Below, in pieces: positions 15,669-23,915 of a DNA stretch of 43,975 nt. Both the position numbers and the translations under genes were made by a program. The stretch's first letter is position 1. Every line of letters begins with the position of its first letter. This stretch comes from Candidatus Binatia bacterium (GTDB taxonomy: Bacteria > Desulfobacterota > Binatia > UBA9968), in NCBI GenBank assembly GCA_036504975.1, contig DASXUF010000122.1:1-43975 (forward strand), given 5' to 3'. The notes beneath the pieces were generated by a model that saw only the letters and a program-made list of their open reading frames with translations, ran no database searches and had not been told where the DNA came from.

Positions 15669-16775
15669 CTAATCCAGCCAATCTTTCTCTTTAAGCTTTC
15701 TCGGAAGGTAGGTCTTGGTGAGATATTGAAAGTCCTTGTTGGCTAGTGCGTCGAGCTCGTACTTGAGGCCGGTCGAGAGCATGCCCTTGATTTCATTCTG
15801 CCATTCTTTTTTCTGAAACCATTTGTACTTCATGATTTCCTTCGCCCGGTTGATGTCCTTGTCGTTGAGCTTGATGCCGACGTTGCGCGGCAGGCCGTAG
15901 CGGTCCGGATCCGCGCTGGAAAAGCCGATGAACTTGGCTTTGGGAATGGCCATGCGCTCGCTTTCGAATGCGAGGTTGATCGAGCCCTGCTTGACGACAG
16001 AATAGATGTAGTAGCCCCAGGGATCGTTGTCGACGAGGACGTAGACCGGAAGGTTGTGCTCTTCGTTCAGCCGGCGCGCCAGGCGCCGGACGCCGCGCGG
16101 CGGCTGGCCGTTTCCGGTCAGCAGGATGCAGTTGTACCGGCGCCAAAATTTATCTTCGGAGAGGCGGTTCCATTGCGTGCCTTTCTCGACGAGGAGCACG
16201 AAATCGGCCGTGCACCGGGTGATCTGAATGTATTCCGGCTCGACGATGGAAGGAACGGAATAGCCGCCTTTTCCGAGCCGGGTGCAGTCCACGCGGTCGC
16301 CGTCGTCGGTGAACACCACCGGCCCGACGATGCTGCCGGAGTTCTCGGCACGCACGTGCAGCTCTTCGCGGAGCGCCGCCAGCGTGACTTCAAGGTCCTC
16401 GATCAGCGGGTCGGATTCGTTCTGGCCGTCGAAAGTGTTTTCGTGCGAGTTTTTGATCGTGTGCTTGGTGCGGTAGTAAATCTCCCGGAGAGAGGTCGTC
16501 AAATCCGCGCGCTGCAGCTCGGCCAGCGCGTCCGCCACGAGCACGGTCTGCATGAACTTCTTCGCCATGCCGACGTTGAAGAACGAGCGCGCCTGCTTCC
16601 TCCGCCCCATCTCGATGAGACCGCGTTTCTCGTTGAAGTTGACGTTCGCTAGGCTCCGGATGGGAATGGAAAGCGTCGGGTCCTTGCTCCGCTCGGCCGC
16701 GGTGATGACCGTGTCGGCCACGCCGACGAGTTTTTTCTCGACCAAACCATTATTTTTTGGCTTTTTTCGCGCCAT
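15669..16775 (-). CDS. top6A: DNA topoisomerase VI subunit A (Spo11-like)
   Basis: A 368-residue catalytic subunit of a type IIB topoisomerase. The DNA-cleaving tyrosine is probably Tyr101 in TSLREIYYRTKH, the RExYY form of the Spo11/Top6A motif. The Toprim metal site follows, with Glu197 in DFVLLVEKGTQW and Asp249/Asp251 in VLVDNDPWGYYIYS. The enzyme makes a double-strand break with 2-base overhangs and passes a second duplex, relaxing and decatenating DNA. It starts 26 bases inside the 3' end of top6B, so both subunits are translated together. All key residues are present. Topoisomerase VI is mainly archaeal and plant; bacterial copies are sporadic. Confidence 0.93.
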   Translation of the reverse strand: MARKKPKNNGLVEKKLVGVADTVITAAERSKDPTLSIPIRSLANVNFNEKRGLIEMGRRKQARSFFNVGMAKKFMQTVLVADALAELQRADLTTSLREIYYRTKHTIKNSHENTFDGQNESDPLIEDLEVTLAALREELHVRAENSGSIVGPVVFTDDGDRVDCTRLGKGGYSVPSIVEPEYIQITRCTADFVLLVEKGTQWNRLSEDKFWRRYNCILLTGNGQPPRGVRRLARRLNEEHNLPVYVLVDNDPWGYYIYSVVKQGSINLAFESERMAIPKAKFIGFSSADPDRYGLPRNVGIKLNDKDINRAKEIMKYKWFQKKEWQNEIKGMLSTGLKYELDALANKDFQYLTKTYLPRKLKEKDWLD

Positions 16776-18783
16776 GTTTTTTCCCCGTCTTTTCTTTCTT
16801 TGGGCTCGCTCCCGCCTTTTCTACGAACGGAAGCACCGCTTGCTCCGGAGCGCGACCCTTGGCCGCGCTCGTCGACTTCACGTTCACTTTCTTGCCTTTG
16901 ACCGCAGGCTCGACTTTTCCCTTCGCCAGGGTCGGCAACGGCGGCTCCGGTTCCGGCGGCGCGACGGCTCTTTCATCCTGCGGCAGGACCGGGGCGTCTC
17001 CTTCGACTCCCTCGGCCGTGACGATGATCGAATCCGGAAGACCCTCCGGTCCGCGCTTGCTGCCCAAAATCTCGTCCGTCTTCTGGCCGCCGGTCCGTTT
17101 CATGGCGATCTTTTGCAATTGGTTTTTGAGCTTTTCCTTGGCGAGCTTGCCGCCCTTCAAGCGGTTGCACGCCTCGACGACCTCTTCGATGTAAAGCTCG
17201 AAGATGTTGCGCCGGCGAAATTCGCTTTTGGCGTGCTCGCGCCGTCTTAAGAAAACTCCGAGCCGCCGCCCGCACTCTTGCAGAGCGAGCTTGATTTCTT
17301 TCCGGATCTCGTCGTAATCGGCGATCGCTTCCTTGGACTCGCTGGTGAAAGGCACCCAGACCGAGGCCATGTGAACGAAAATCACCATCGGACCGGCCGG
17401 CAAAGCGCCCCGCGATTGAGCGACGCCGTAATTGCGCCACGTCGTGTCGAGCGCGGCCTTGAACGTCGCGCAAGCCGACTGCTGGTAGAGCAGCGGCACC
17501 CGGTTGGCGTAGCGAATGACGCGCGCCAGCTCGTTGTCGTCGTCGTGCTGCTCGCCTTCGGCGAGCGGCGCTTTCGGCGCCTCTTGATCCGCCGCCTGTT
17601 CCGGTCCTTTGCCGAACGCCAGGCCCGCTTCGATCACAAACGGATTGCCGCGGTAGACCGCCGGCGGCCGCGTCACCGCCGTGTAGAAGTCTCCCTTGAT
17701 CTGCTTGTAGAGTCCGTGGAGGATCGCCTTTTCGCCGATCGGCGAGAGGCAGTTCGACGGCGGCGCCATGATCTTGGTCGCCTGGATCGTCTTGTAGAGC
17801 GTCTCGGCGGCGGCCGCCTGAATATTTCGCGGCCGCGAGTCCGGCGAAAGCTTCGCTGCTTTACAGATCTCCCGAGCGACTGTGGAAGAGACCCGGCTGA
17901 ACTCGCTCGAGAGAAACCCCGAGAGCAAATGGCTCTTCGTGTCGTGCAGCATTTTGAGCAGCATGCCGAATTCTATTCCATAGGGATGCGGCTTGATCTC
18001 GCGCGGCTGCGGCGGCAGCGCTTCGATCGTCCGGGGATATTCTTTGGTCTCGCCCTCCGGCGTGTGGTAGACGAGCTTCACGTGCGGATTGGCGATCGCG
18101 ACCTGCTCGAGGTACTCGTCCACCGAGGCGCGGCCCTTTTGATAGCGGCCCTCGATCTCCAACGTCACCTGCGTGCCGCGATGGCTCTCCCAGTCGATCT
18201 TCTTGTTCTCGAAAATCCGCGGCTCGTTCTTCTTGGTGTCGATCTGGACCTCGAAGAAGTGCGCGGGGGACTTCGCGCTGGTCCGCGAGATGATCTGCAC
18301 CGGCTTGCCGGTCGTCAGTTGCGCGTACATGCCGGCGGCCGAGATGCCGATTCCCTGCTGGCCGCGGCTCATGCGCAGCCGATGAAACTTGGACCCGTAG
18401 AGAAGCTTCGCGAAGATCGGCGGGATCTGCTGGCGCACGATGCCGGGGCCGTAGTCGATCACGGTCAACCGGAAGCGGTTCGCCTGGCTGGGCGGCGGCG
18501 GAGCGTCGCCGTTCGACGCCACTTCCAGCTTGACCACGACTTCGGGCAAAATCCCCGCTTCCTCGCACGCGTCGAGCGCGTTGTCGACGGCTTCCTTGAC
18601 GCAGGTGAGCAGCGCCTTGCGCGGATTGTCGAAGCCCAGCAGGTGGCGGTTCTTGGTGAAGAACTCGGAGACGGAAATCTCCCGCTGGCGGGAACCCATC
18701 TCGGCGGCGGATACCGTCGGCTTCGGTATGGAGGGCGGGGTCTCAGCTGATTCACCGTTGGACTTCAGCATGGTTTTGACCAT
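16750..18783 (-). CDS. top6B: DNA topoisomerase VI subunit B (GHKL ATPase)
   Basis: A 677-residue ATP-binding subunit that clamps DNA for subunit A. The GHKL Bergerat fold is clear: N-box KEAVDNALDACEE (63-75), G1 motif DYGPGI (110-115) and G2 motif RGQQGIGISAAG (140-151). An H2TH-like and a transducer domain follow, with the switch lysine expected in the 430-480 area (PAGPMVIFVHMASVWVPFTSESKE is conserved transducer sequence). From about residue 590 the protein runs into a low-complexity Pro/Lys/Ala tail (AVKGKKVNVK, KKEKTGKKHGAKKAKK), an extra basic extension that may contact DNA. AAGGAG lies 14 bases before the ATG, rather far, so a start at Met5 is possible. Confidence 0.93.
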   Translation of the reverse strand: MVKTMLKSNGESAETPPSIPKPTVSAAEMGSRQREISVSEFFTKNRHLLGFDNPRKALLTCVKEAVDNALDACEEAGILPEVVVKLEVASNGDAPPPPSQANRFRLTVIDYGPGIVRQQIPPIFAKLLYGSKFHRLRMSRGQQGIGISAAGMYAQLTTGKPVQIISRTSAKSPAHFFEVQIDTKKNEPRIFENKKIDWESHRGTQVTLEIEGRYQKGRASVDEYLEQVAIANPHVKLVYHTPEGETKEYPRTIEALPPQPREIKPHPYGIEFGMLLKMLHDTKSHLLSGFLSSEFSRVSSTVAREICKAAKLSPDSRPRNIQAAAAETLYKTIQATKIMAPPSNCLSPIGEKAILHGLYKQIKGDFYTAVTRPPAVYRGNPFVIEAGLAFGKGPEQAADQEAPKAPLAEGEQHDDDNELARVIRYANRVPLLYQQSACATFKAALDTTWRNYGVAQSRGALPAGPMVIFVHMASVWVPFTSESKEAIADYDEIRKEIKLALQECGRRLGVFLRRREHAKSEFRRRNIFELYIEEVVEACNRLKGGKLAKEKLKNQLQKIAMKRTGGQKTDEILGSKRGPEGLPDSIIVTAEGVEGDAPVLPQDERAVAPPEPEPPLPTLAKGKVEPAVKGKKVNVKSTSAAKGRAPEQAVLPFVEKAGASPKKEKTGKKHGAKKAKK

Positions 18784-18904
18784 TCTTTGTTTTGTGTCTC
18801 CTTACGATCTGATTTCGACAGTCTGTATAAAAGGCGCAGCACGAAGAATGACGCGAGGAACGAGAAAGGAGTAACTTTTGGCCGGGAGGTTAATCTTCGC
18901 GTTG

Positions 18905-19505
18905 TCACTTTGATAGCGTGGCAAGCACATCTTTGATCAGCGATGACATGTTCTTTGCCAAGACCGCATATCCCTCCTTTGTGAGATGCTGTCGATCGGC
19001 TTGGAGCATGTCGGTGGATGCATTTTTGTTAGGCTGGCCATACCAGATGGCAGAGGATTGTCGCGCGATTTCCTCGCCCTCCTACTTCCGGGTACCCTAA
19101 CAAGACCGCTGTGATATTTCTCTCCCTAAGTCTCGCCAATATTTCTTTGACGTTATTCTTTGTCTCTTCGGGACTGAGTGCGCTGCGTCTATTCGTGTGC
19201 ATCTTATCGTTGGTGCCCGGCTGTAAAATGACGATCTTTGTTCCGTCAGGCACGGCACGGTTCAACCGGCTCAACAGGATTCGCGTCGTGTCTCCGTCTT
19301 TTCCCTCGTTGGCAACGGATACGGAATAACCTTCGGCCCTTAATATTCTTTCAAGCTGTGCGGGGTAGGCGTCGGATTGAGGGACTCCCTTGCCGTGAGT
19401 CTGGCTGGCGCCCATTGCGACGATTTTGATTTCCTCAGCCATTGCCCATGACGGGAACGACAACAAATAAAACACTAGAAACACATTCCGCGTTAGGTTT
19501 GTCAT
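18905..19505 (-). pseudogene. SGNH/GDSL hydrolase (TesA-like), frameshifted
   Basis: The frame from 19505 begins with a signal peptide (MTNLTRNVFLVFYLLSFPSW, cleaved after AMA). It then gives block I AMGASQTHG and block III QPGTNDK of the SGNH hydrolases, and stops at 19029 after about 158 residues. The missing block V appears in a different frame: EEIARQSSAIWYG through DRQHLTKEGYAVLA to a stop at 18905. DRQH holds the expected Asp and His. One extra base (or two missing) near 19070-19090 joins the halves. The intact product would be a periplasmic esterase/lysophospholipase of about 200 residues. Gene decay or a sequencing error are both possible. Confidence 0.72.
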
Positions 19506-19556
19506 GTCGACCGGCCTGTAATGAGTCTGATCCTAGGCTGGGGAAGATTTGTCTCT

Positions 19557-19565
19557 ATTATAACA
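19557..19565 (-). promoter_or_regulatory. Extended -10 promoter for the SGNH hydrolase gene
   Basis: On the minus strand the bases read TGTTATAAT, a perfect TATAAT with a TGn extension, 52 bases before the hydrolase ATG. No good -35 box is found at normal spacing, as is usual for extended -10 promoters. Confidence 0.4.
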
Positions 19566-19660
19566 GACAGTGGGATTTTTTGTACCCTGAATTTGAAAAT
19601 GTAGACGCGGCGCGCGTGGATGGGGTTGCGCGCTGGGGAGTTATCGAGTTTAAAATTACT

Positions 19661-19689
19661 CCCGGCGGGCGAACGCATCGCCCGCCGGG
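19661..19689 (-). terminator. Rho-independent terminator-like hairpin after the cupin gene
   Basis: A perfect 12-base-pair, very GC-rich stem (CCCGGCGGGCGA with its complement) and a 5-base loop lie 30 bases after the cupin stop. On the transcribed minus strand it is followed by AGTAATTTTAAAC, a short imperfect T-rich run. Position and shape fit termination of the cupin transcript; the weak T-tract leaves some doubt. Confidence 0.6.
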
Positions 19690-19719
19690 GTCGCAGGATG
19701 GGATGAGAGCGGCGTTCGC

Positions 19720-20211
19720 TTATCCGGCCGATTCAGCAAAACATTTTCCGGGCATTTCGATGGGCGGAAGGCTTTTGTTTTCTATCGAGCCGCCCAAGAT
19801 TTCCTGCCCATCGGGCCGGACCCGCATCGCTTCGCCGGCTTTCGGCTTGTTGCGCACGCCGGCTCCGATGCGGATCACGACCAGGTTGCCCGCGCCGGTG
19901 TTGAGATAGCGATAATACGCGCCCTTCGGCAGGAGCACTCCCTGATAAGGCTTCAGGCGCATCTCATTGCCTTTTTCATCGAACACGCTCATCTCGCCTT
20001 CCAGCACGATGAACGAATGGTCTTCATCGAGGTGGGTGTGAATCTCATTCTCGCCGCCTTCGGCATTGATCTTGGTGTGGATCCACATATTCGGCGTCTC
20101 GGCGACGAGCTGGGTCACCCGGCCCTGTTGCATGTACGGGGTTTTCAACGAGAACATCTTGGCCTTCGGTGTTTCGTCTTCTCTGACTCTGGCTGCGGCG
20201 GGTTCGCTCAT
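19720..20211 (-). CDS. Single-domain cupin protein
   Basis: A 163-residue cupin. EIHTHLDEDHSFIVLEGEMS (about 56-75) is cupin motif 1, with His ligands and an acidic residue for one metal ion. GVLLPKGAYYRYLNTG is the second motif, where the last His is replaced by Tyr/Arg, so the metal site may be incomplete. GGAAAGGAGCCGAT provides a strong ribosome site. It could be a small dioxygenase, isomerase or sensor; the sequence does not say which. The amidohydrolase gene on the same strand ends 43 bases upstream, and together they look like a two-gene operon ending at the hairpin at 19661-19689. Confidence 0.8.
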   Translation of the reverse strand: MSEPAAARVREDETPKAKMFSLKTPYMQQGRVTQLVAETPNMWIHTKINAEGGENEIHTHLDEDHSFIVLEGEMSVFDEKGNEMRLKPYQGVLLPKGAYYRYLNTGAGNLVVIRIGAGVRNKPKAGEAMRVRPDGQEILGGSIENKSLPPIEMPGKCFAESAG

Positions 20212-20253
20212 ATCGGCTCCTTTCCTTAATTATCCATGCTGTCAATATTAACT

Positions 20254-21312
20254 CTATGCGTTCACTCCGTCAATTTTTAGATCGTACAGTTTGATCACAT
20301 TCTCGCGGGTTATTTTTCTGAGAACGTCCTTAGGGAGGTGGCCGAGCTCGCGGGCGATCACTTCGCGCGAGTGCGGCCAGGTCGAGGCCGCGTGCGGGTA
20401 ATCGTTGGACCACATGAAAGTGTCCTGCCCCCAGCGCTCCATGAGACAGCCGCCCGCCGGGTCGCTGAAGAACGTGGCGTAGACCTGTTCCGCGACATAC
20501 TCGCCGGGCATTTTTTTCATGTACGGCATATCCACCCGCTTGCGAAAGCGGAGATAGTACTTGTCCCATTCGTGGACGACAAACGGGATCCAGCCGACCT
20601 CGTTTTCGACGTAGACGAATTTGAGCTTGGGAAACCGGGCCGTCACGCCGCCGAATACCAGATCGAACAGGCTGTTGGCGGCGTCGTAGAGTTTCGTGTT
20701 CACGGTCGCCTTGAAGATGTCGAGGCCTTTGCGCTCGAAGCGGCTATAGTTAAAGCCGGTGAGAATGTGGAGATTGACCGGCATATTTAAACTCTCGGCC
20801 GCTTCCCAGAACGGATAATAATAGTCGCTGGTGAAAGGAAGATGCGCGGGCGGCACCTGCCAGATGAGACAACCCACCAGCCCTGACTTTTTACAGCGTT
20901 CCAGTTCTTGGATCGCGTTTTTTATATTGTACAGGGAGATCGATGGGATGCCGACCAGCCGCCCCGGCGCCGCTTTGCAGTATTCGATCAGCCAATCGTT
21001 GGCGATCCGAAAACAGGCTTCCTGCAAATCGGCGTCCTCCAATGCGAAAAGACGCAGCCCGGAAGTGGGGTAGAGCACTTCGGCCGATACGCCGTCGACT
21101 TCCATTTCGCCGATCCGCGCGGTGGGGTCCCAGCCGCCGGGTTTTTCACCCGGCGAATTGCGTGGCGGGTACTTGGGATATTTTTCCCTGAGCCCCGGCG
21201 GCAAGTTTTTCTCCCAGAGATCCGCCGGCTCTATAATATGTGAATCGGCCGAAATAATGACTTCATCGGCAAGAGCGGACGGCGCTTTTCGAGCGGCGGC
21301 GGCTATGCTCAT
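20254..21312 (-). CDS. Amidohydrolase-2 family (ACMSD-like) metal hydrolase/decarboxylase
   Basis: A 352-residue TIM-barrel enzyme of the amidohydrolase_2 family. The ATG at 21312 is preferred because GAGGAGGT stands just before it; the frame continues a little further upstream without a ribosome site. IISADSHIIEPADLWEKNLP supplies the first metal motif in the DxHxxEP form. VNLHILTGFNYS gives the barrel His, and MWSNDYPHAASTWPHSRE the distal Asp-Tyr-Pro-His signature. Relatives decarboxylate or hydrolyse aromatic-ring breakdown products. It shares an operon with the downstream cupin and is divergent from the bicupin at 21503, a context pointing to aromatic catabolism. Confidence 0.85.
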   Translation of the reverse strand: MSIAAAARKAPSALADEVIISADSHIIEPADLWEKNLPPGLREKYPKYPPRNSPGEKPGGWDPTARIGEMEVDGVSAEVLYPTSGLRLFALEDADLQEACFRIANDWLIEYCKAAPGRLVGIPSISLYNIKNAIQELERCKKSGLVGCLIWQVPPAHLPFTSDYYYPFWEAAESLNMPVNLHILTGFNYSRFERKGLDIFKATVNTKLYDAANSLFDLVFGGVTARFPKLKFVYVENEVGWIPFVVHEWDKYYLRFRKRVDMPYMKKMPGEYVAEQVYATFFSDPAGGCLMERWGQDTFMWSNDYPHAASTWPHSREVIARELGHLPKDVLRKITRENVIKLYDLKIDGVNA

Positions 21313-21435
21313 GGACGGTGACCTCCTCTCGATTAACACGTCTGTTTTAATTCGTCCCGCGGGTCCTGGTCAACCCCTGCATATCTTTAAGCCGGGCGGG
21401 GTTGTATTTTTAGGAGGTTGTCTTCCTCCCGATCG

Positions 21436-21463
21436 TTGACAAGTCGAGACCAGATCGGATATT
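21436..21463 (+). promoter_or_regulatory. Candidate sigma-70 promoter of the bicupin gene
   Basis: TTGACA (21436-21441, perfect -35) is followed after 16 bases by GATATT (21458-21463, 4 of 6 for -10). The bicupin ATG lies 39 bases further on, behind GAGGAGG. The site is in the divergent intergenic region, and the opposite gene starts at 21312. Confidence 0.4.
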
Positions 21464-21502
21464 CCACTAAGAGGCTCAAAAGATTCAGAGGAGGACGCCA
21501 CA

Positions 21503-22663
21503 ATGGTTATGTTAGGCACCGATATGAAGATAGCCGAAACCCCGAAGGACGGCCTTAAAGATTACAAGAAACCGGACGCGTACTCGGACTGGCTCGAGCA
21601 GGAAGGCGTGAAGGTCCATGAGGAGTTCTACTTTCCGAGCTTGGCCAACGTCGAGCTGGGCCCATGGGAGCGCAAGGGAGGCAGCGGCGCCGTCATCCAT
21701 ATCGCCAACCGCCACATGCCCAACGACTGTCACGTGGTAGAGATCAAGCCCGGGGGCAAGTCCGAGCCGGAGCACCACATGTACGAGCTTACGATCTACG
21801 TCGTATCGGGGCGCGGCGCGACGACGATCTGGCAAGACCCCAAACAGAAAAATACCTTCGAGTGGCACGCCGGCAGCCTTTTTTCCATTCCGCTGAACGC
21901 GTGGTACCAGAACTTCAACGGCAGCGGCCAGGAGACGGTCCGCTACCTCGCCGTGACCAACGCGCCGCCGATGATGCGCTTCTTTCAGGACAACGAATTC
22001 ATATTCAACTGCGATTTCATCTTCCGCGGCCGCTATTCGGGCGAGGAGGACTACTTCAGCGGCAACGGCAAGCTCTTCACGCGAAGGATCTGGGAGTCGA
22101 ACTTCATCGCCAATGCGCCGGACATGAAGCTGTACGGATGGAAGGAGCGGGGCGCCGGCGGTATCAACGCCATGCTGGAGATGGCGAACAACAACCAGAA
22201 GAGCCACATTTCGGAGTTCCCCATAGGCACGTACAAGAAGGCGCACCGCCACGGCCCGGGCGCGCACCTCGTGCTGCTGAGCGGCACCGCCGGCTACTCC
22301 TTGGTTTGGACCAAGGAAGACCGCTCCGACATGATCAAGTGCGACTGGCAACTCGGCTCCATGGTCATCGTTCCCAGCGACAACTGCTTTCACCAGCATT
22401 TCAACTCAGGCACCACTCGGGCGCGCTACCTGGCGCTCCGGTCCGGCGATATGGGCCTCAACTCGCCCCGGGCCGGCGGCGGGGAGTATGCCGACCGCAG
22501 CATGAAAGAAGGCGGCTGGCAGATCGAGTACGGCGACGAAGACCGCGAGATCCACCAGATCTTCGAGAAGGAGCTCAAGGAAAACGGCGCGCCGTGCAAG
22601 ATGAAGGCGTTTGTGCCGTGGTGCACCGGCGAGGTCGGTCCCACGAGCGAGCGCGAAACATAG
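21503..22663 (+). CDS. Bicupin-domain protein (paralogue 1)
   Basis: A 386-residue protein with two cupin folds. The first (about 75-150) has SEPEHHMYELTIYVVSGRGATT and a later WYQNFN; the second (about 240-320) has TYKKAHRHGPGAHLVLLSG and FHQHFNSG. The second carries a full HRH plus HQH metal set. Strong ribosome site GAGGAGG at 21488-21494. It is plainly homologous to the gene at 39683-40768: GRGATT-W-D, KERGAGG, LEMANN, GTYKKAHRHG-GAH and FHQHFN-G are shared in order. The fold suggests an oxygenase or isomerase acting on a carboxylate or aromatic compound. I know no characterised member by sequence. Confidence 0.82.
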   Translation: MVMLGTDMKIAETPKDGLKDYKKPDAYSDWLEQEGVKVHEEFYFPSLANVELGPWERKGGSGAVIHIANRHMPNDCHVVEIKPGGKSEPEHHMYELTIYVVSGRGATTIWQDPKQKNTFEWHAGSLFSIPLNAWYQNFNGSGQETVRYLAVTNAPPMMRFFQDNEFIFNCDFIFRGRYSGEEDYFSGNGKLFTRRIWESNFIANAPDMKLYGWKERGAGGINAMLEMANNNQKSHISEFPIGTYKKAHRHGPGAHLVLLSGTAGYSLVWTKEDRSDMIKCDWQLGSMVIVPSDNCFHQHFNSGTTRARYLALRSGDMGLNSPRAGGGEYADRSMKEGGWQIEYGDEDREIHQIFEKELKENGAPCKMKAFVPWCTGEVGPTSERET

Positions 22664-22690
22664 CAGGCCGTTGAAAGTTGAAAAAGGTCA

Positions 22691-22836
22691 TAGCCCGCCC
22701 GGGAGTCTCTCTCCGGGCCGATGCGATACGTCCTGTGTTACGCGGCACGAGAGTTCTAGGAGAAGTTCTGCCGGCACGCTTGATGCTCCTCGTCCCACGC
22801 ATCGGCCCTTCAAGAAACCCCCAGGCGGGCATTGTG
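22691..22836. repeat. Palindromic repeat element between bicupin and glycan locus
   Basis: The outer parts AGCCCGCC (22692-22699) and GGCGGGCA (22828-22835), and the inner perfect 11-base pair GGGCCGATGCG (22715-22725) / CGCATCGGCCC (22798-22808), form one long imperfect inverted repeat with arms of about 35 bases and a centre of about 70 bases. No ribosome site or protein family is seen within. It occupies most of the 273-base gap and may be a MITE-like remnant. Confidence 0.5.
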
Positions 22837-22936
22837 ATGGTTGCGCCTGGCCGCTGAGATTTTTCTGAGCGCCCGCACTTGATGCGCTTGTCTACGAGCC
22901 CCAACTTTCGTTTTTCTCCTTAAGAGTGCCCGCCGT

Positions 22937-23911
22937 ATGCGATCAGCCAGCGAGTCAAACGCTTGCCGGGTGAGCGTTGTCATCTGCACTTACAATCGCG
23001 CCGAGAGTTTGGGCCGCGCGTTGTCGAGCCTGAGCGAAATGCTCGTGCCGCCGGAAATCTCCTGGGAAGTTCTCGTTGTGGACAACAACTCTACGGACGG
23101 CACGCGAGGGACCGCCGAGACTTTCGCGCGCGATGCCCGGATGACCGTCCGATACGTTTTCGCGGAGCGCCAGGGGCTCAATCATGCGCGCAACGCCGGC
23201 GTCCAGGCGGCCAGGGGCGAGTTTATTTTTTTTATCGATGACGATGTCGAGGTTACCCGCAACTGGTTGCCGGAGATGACGAAAGCCTTCGACCTGAACC
23301 CGGTCGTGGGCGTAGGCGGGCGGGTGTTAATCAAAGACGATCTCCCCCGGCCGGCCTGGTGGCATGCGGAGTATGACGGCGCGCTGGGAAAATTCGACCC
23401 CGGAGAGACGGCCATTCTTTCCGACGACACCTATACCAGCATCGTCGGCATCGGCGCCAATCTCGCTTTCAAGCGCTCCGTGTTCGAAAAATACGGCGGC
23501 TTTCGACCGGATCTCGACCGGCGAAAAAATAAACTGCTGATGGGCGGAGACGTCGAATTTTACCAAAAAATCAAAAAGGCGGGCGAGTTGACCATGTATT
23601 ATCCGGCCGCGATGGTGTATCATTGCCCGGATCCGTCCCGGTTTACAAAATCGTATTTGCGCCGGTGGTATTTTCGCATCGGCGAGTGGGGCGCGCAAAA
23701 ACTTGCTCCCGGGGCGTGCACGCTAGGGATGGTTCCAAGATGGAAGTATCGACAGACGCTCGAGCAGTTGTCGAAAACTTTCACCATGAGCTTGACCCTG
23801 CGGCATCGCGAAGCGTTTTATCATGAGCTCCAGTTTCTTTCGCTGCTCGGATATTTTTTCGGGGCGGCAAAGAATTCCGTGAAGAGGAGGTCTTTTCAAG
23901 CCGCACCGTAA
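22937..23911 (+). CDS. GT2-family glycosyltransferase
   Basis: A 324-residue inverting glycosyltransferase of family 2. VSVVICTYNRAESLGRALSSL (12-32) starts the nucleotide-sugar fold, VLVVDNNSTDGT (46-57) binds the uridine, and FFIDDDVEV (98-106) is the DxD metal site. GGDVEFYQKIKKAG is the ED-type acceptor motif with the catalytic base. No membrane segment is evident, so it should act on the cytoplasmic face. It is the first gene of a plus-strand run; its stop is four bases before the ABC-2 permease start, so the two are cotranscribed. Donor and acceptor are unknown. Confidence 0.88.
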   Translation: MRSASESNACRVSVVICTYNRAESLGRALSSLSEMLVPPEISWEVLVVDNNSTDGTRGTAETFARDARMTVRYVFAERQGLNHARNAGVQAARGEFIFFIDDDVEVTRNWLPEMTKAFDLNPVVGVGGRVLIKDDLPRPAWWHAEYDGALGKFDPGETAILSDDTYTSIVGIGANLAFKRSVFEKYGGFRPDLDRRKNKLLMGGDVEFYQKIKKAGELTMYYPAAMVYHCPDPSRFTKSYLRRWYFRIGEWGAQKLAPGACTLGMVPRWKYRQTLEQLSKTFTMSLTLRHREAFYHELQFLSLLGYFFGAAKNSVKRRSFQAAP

Positions 23912-23915
23912 GCGC

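Noticed and set aside
17278-18750. A 490-residue open frame antisense to top6B, and similar long frames opposite hss and the decarboxylase (6945-8063, 7843-8835).
   Set aside because: Arg/Ala/His-rich translations without family motifs, mirrored from the codon bias of strongly identified genes on the other strand.
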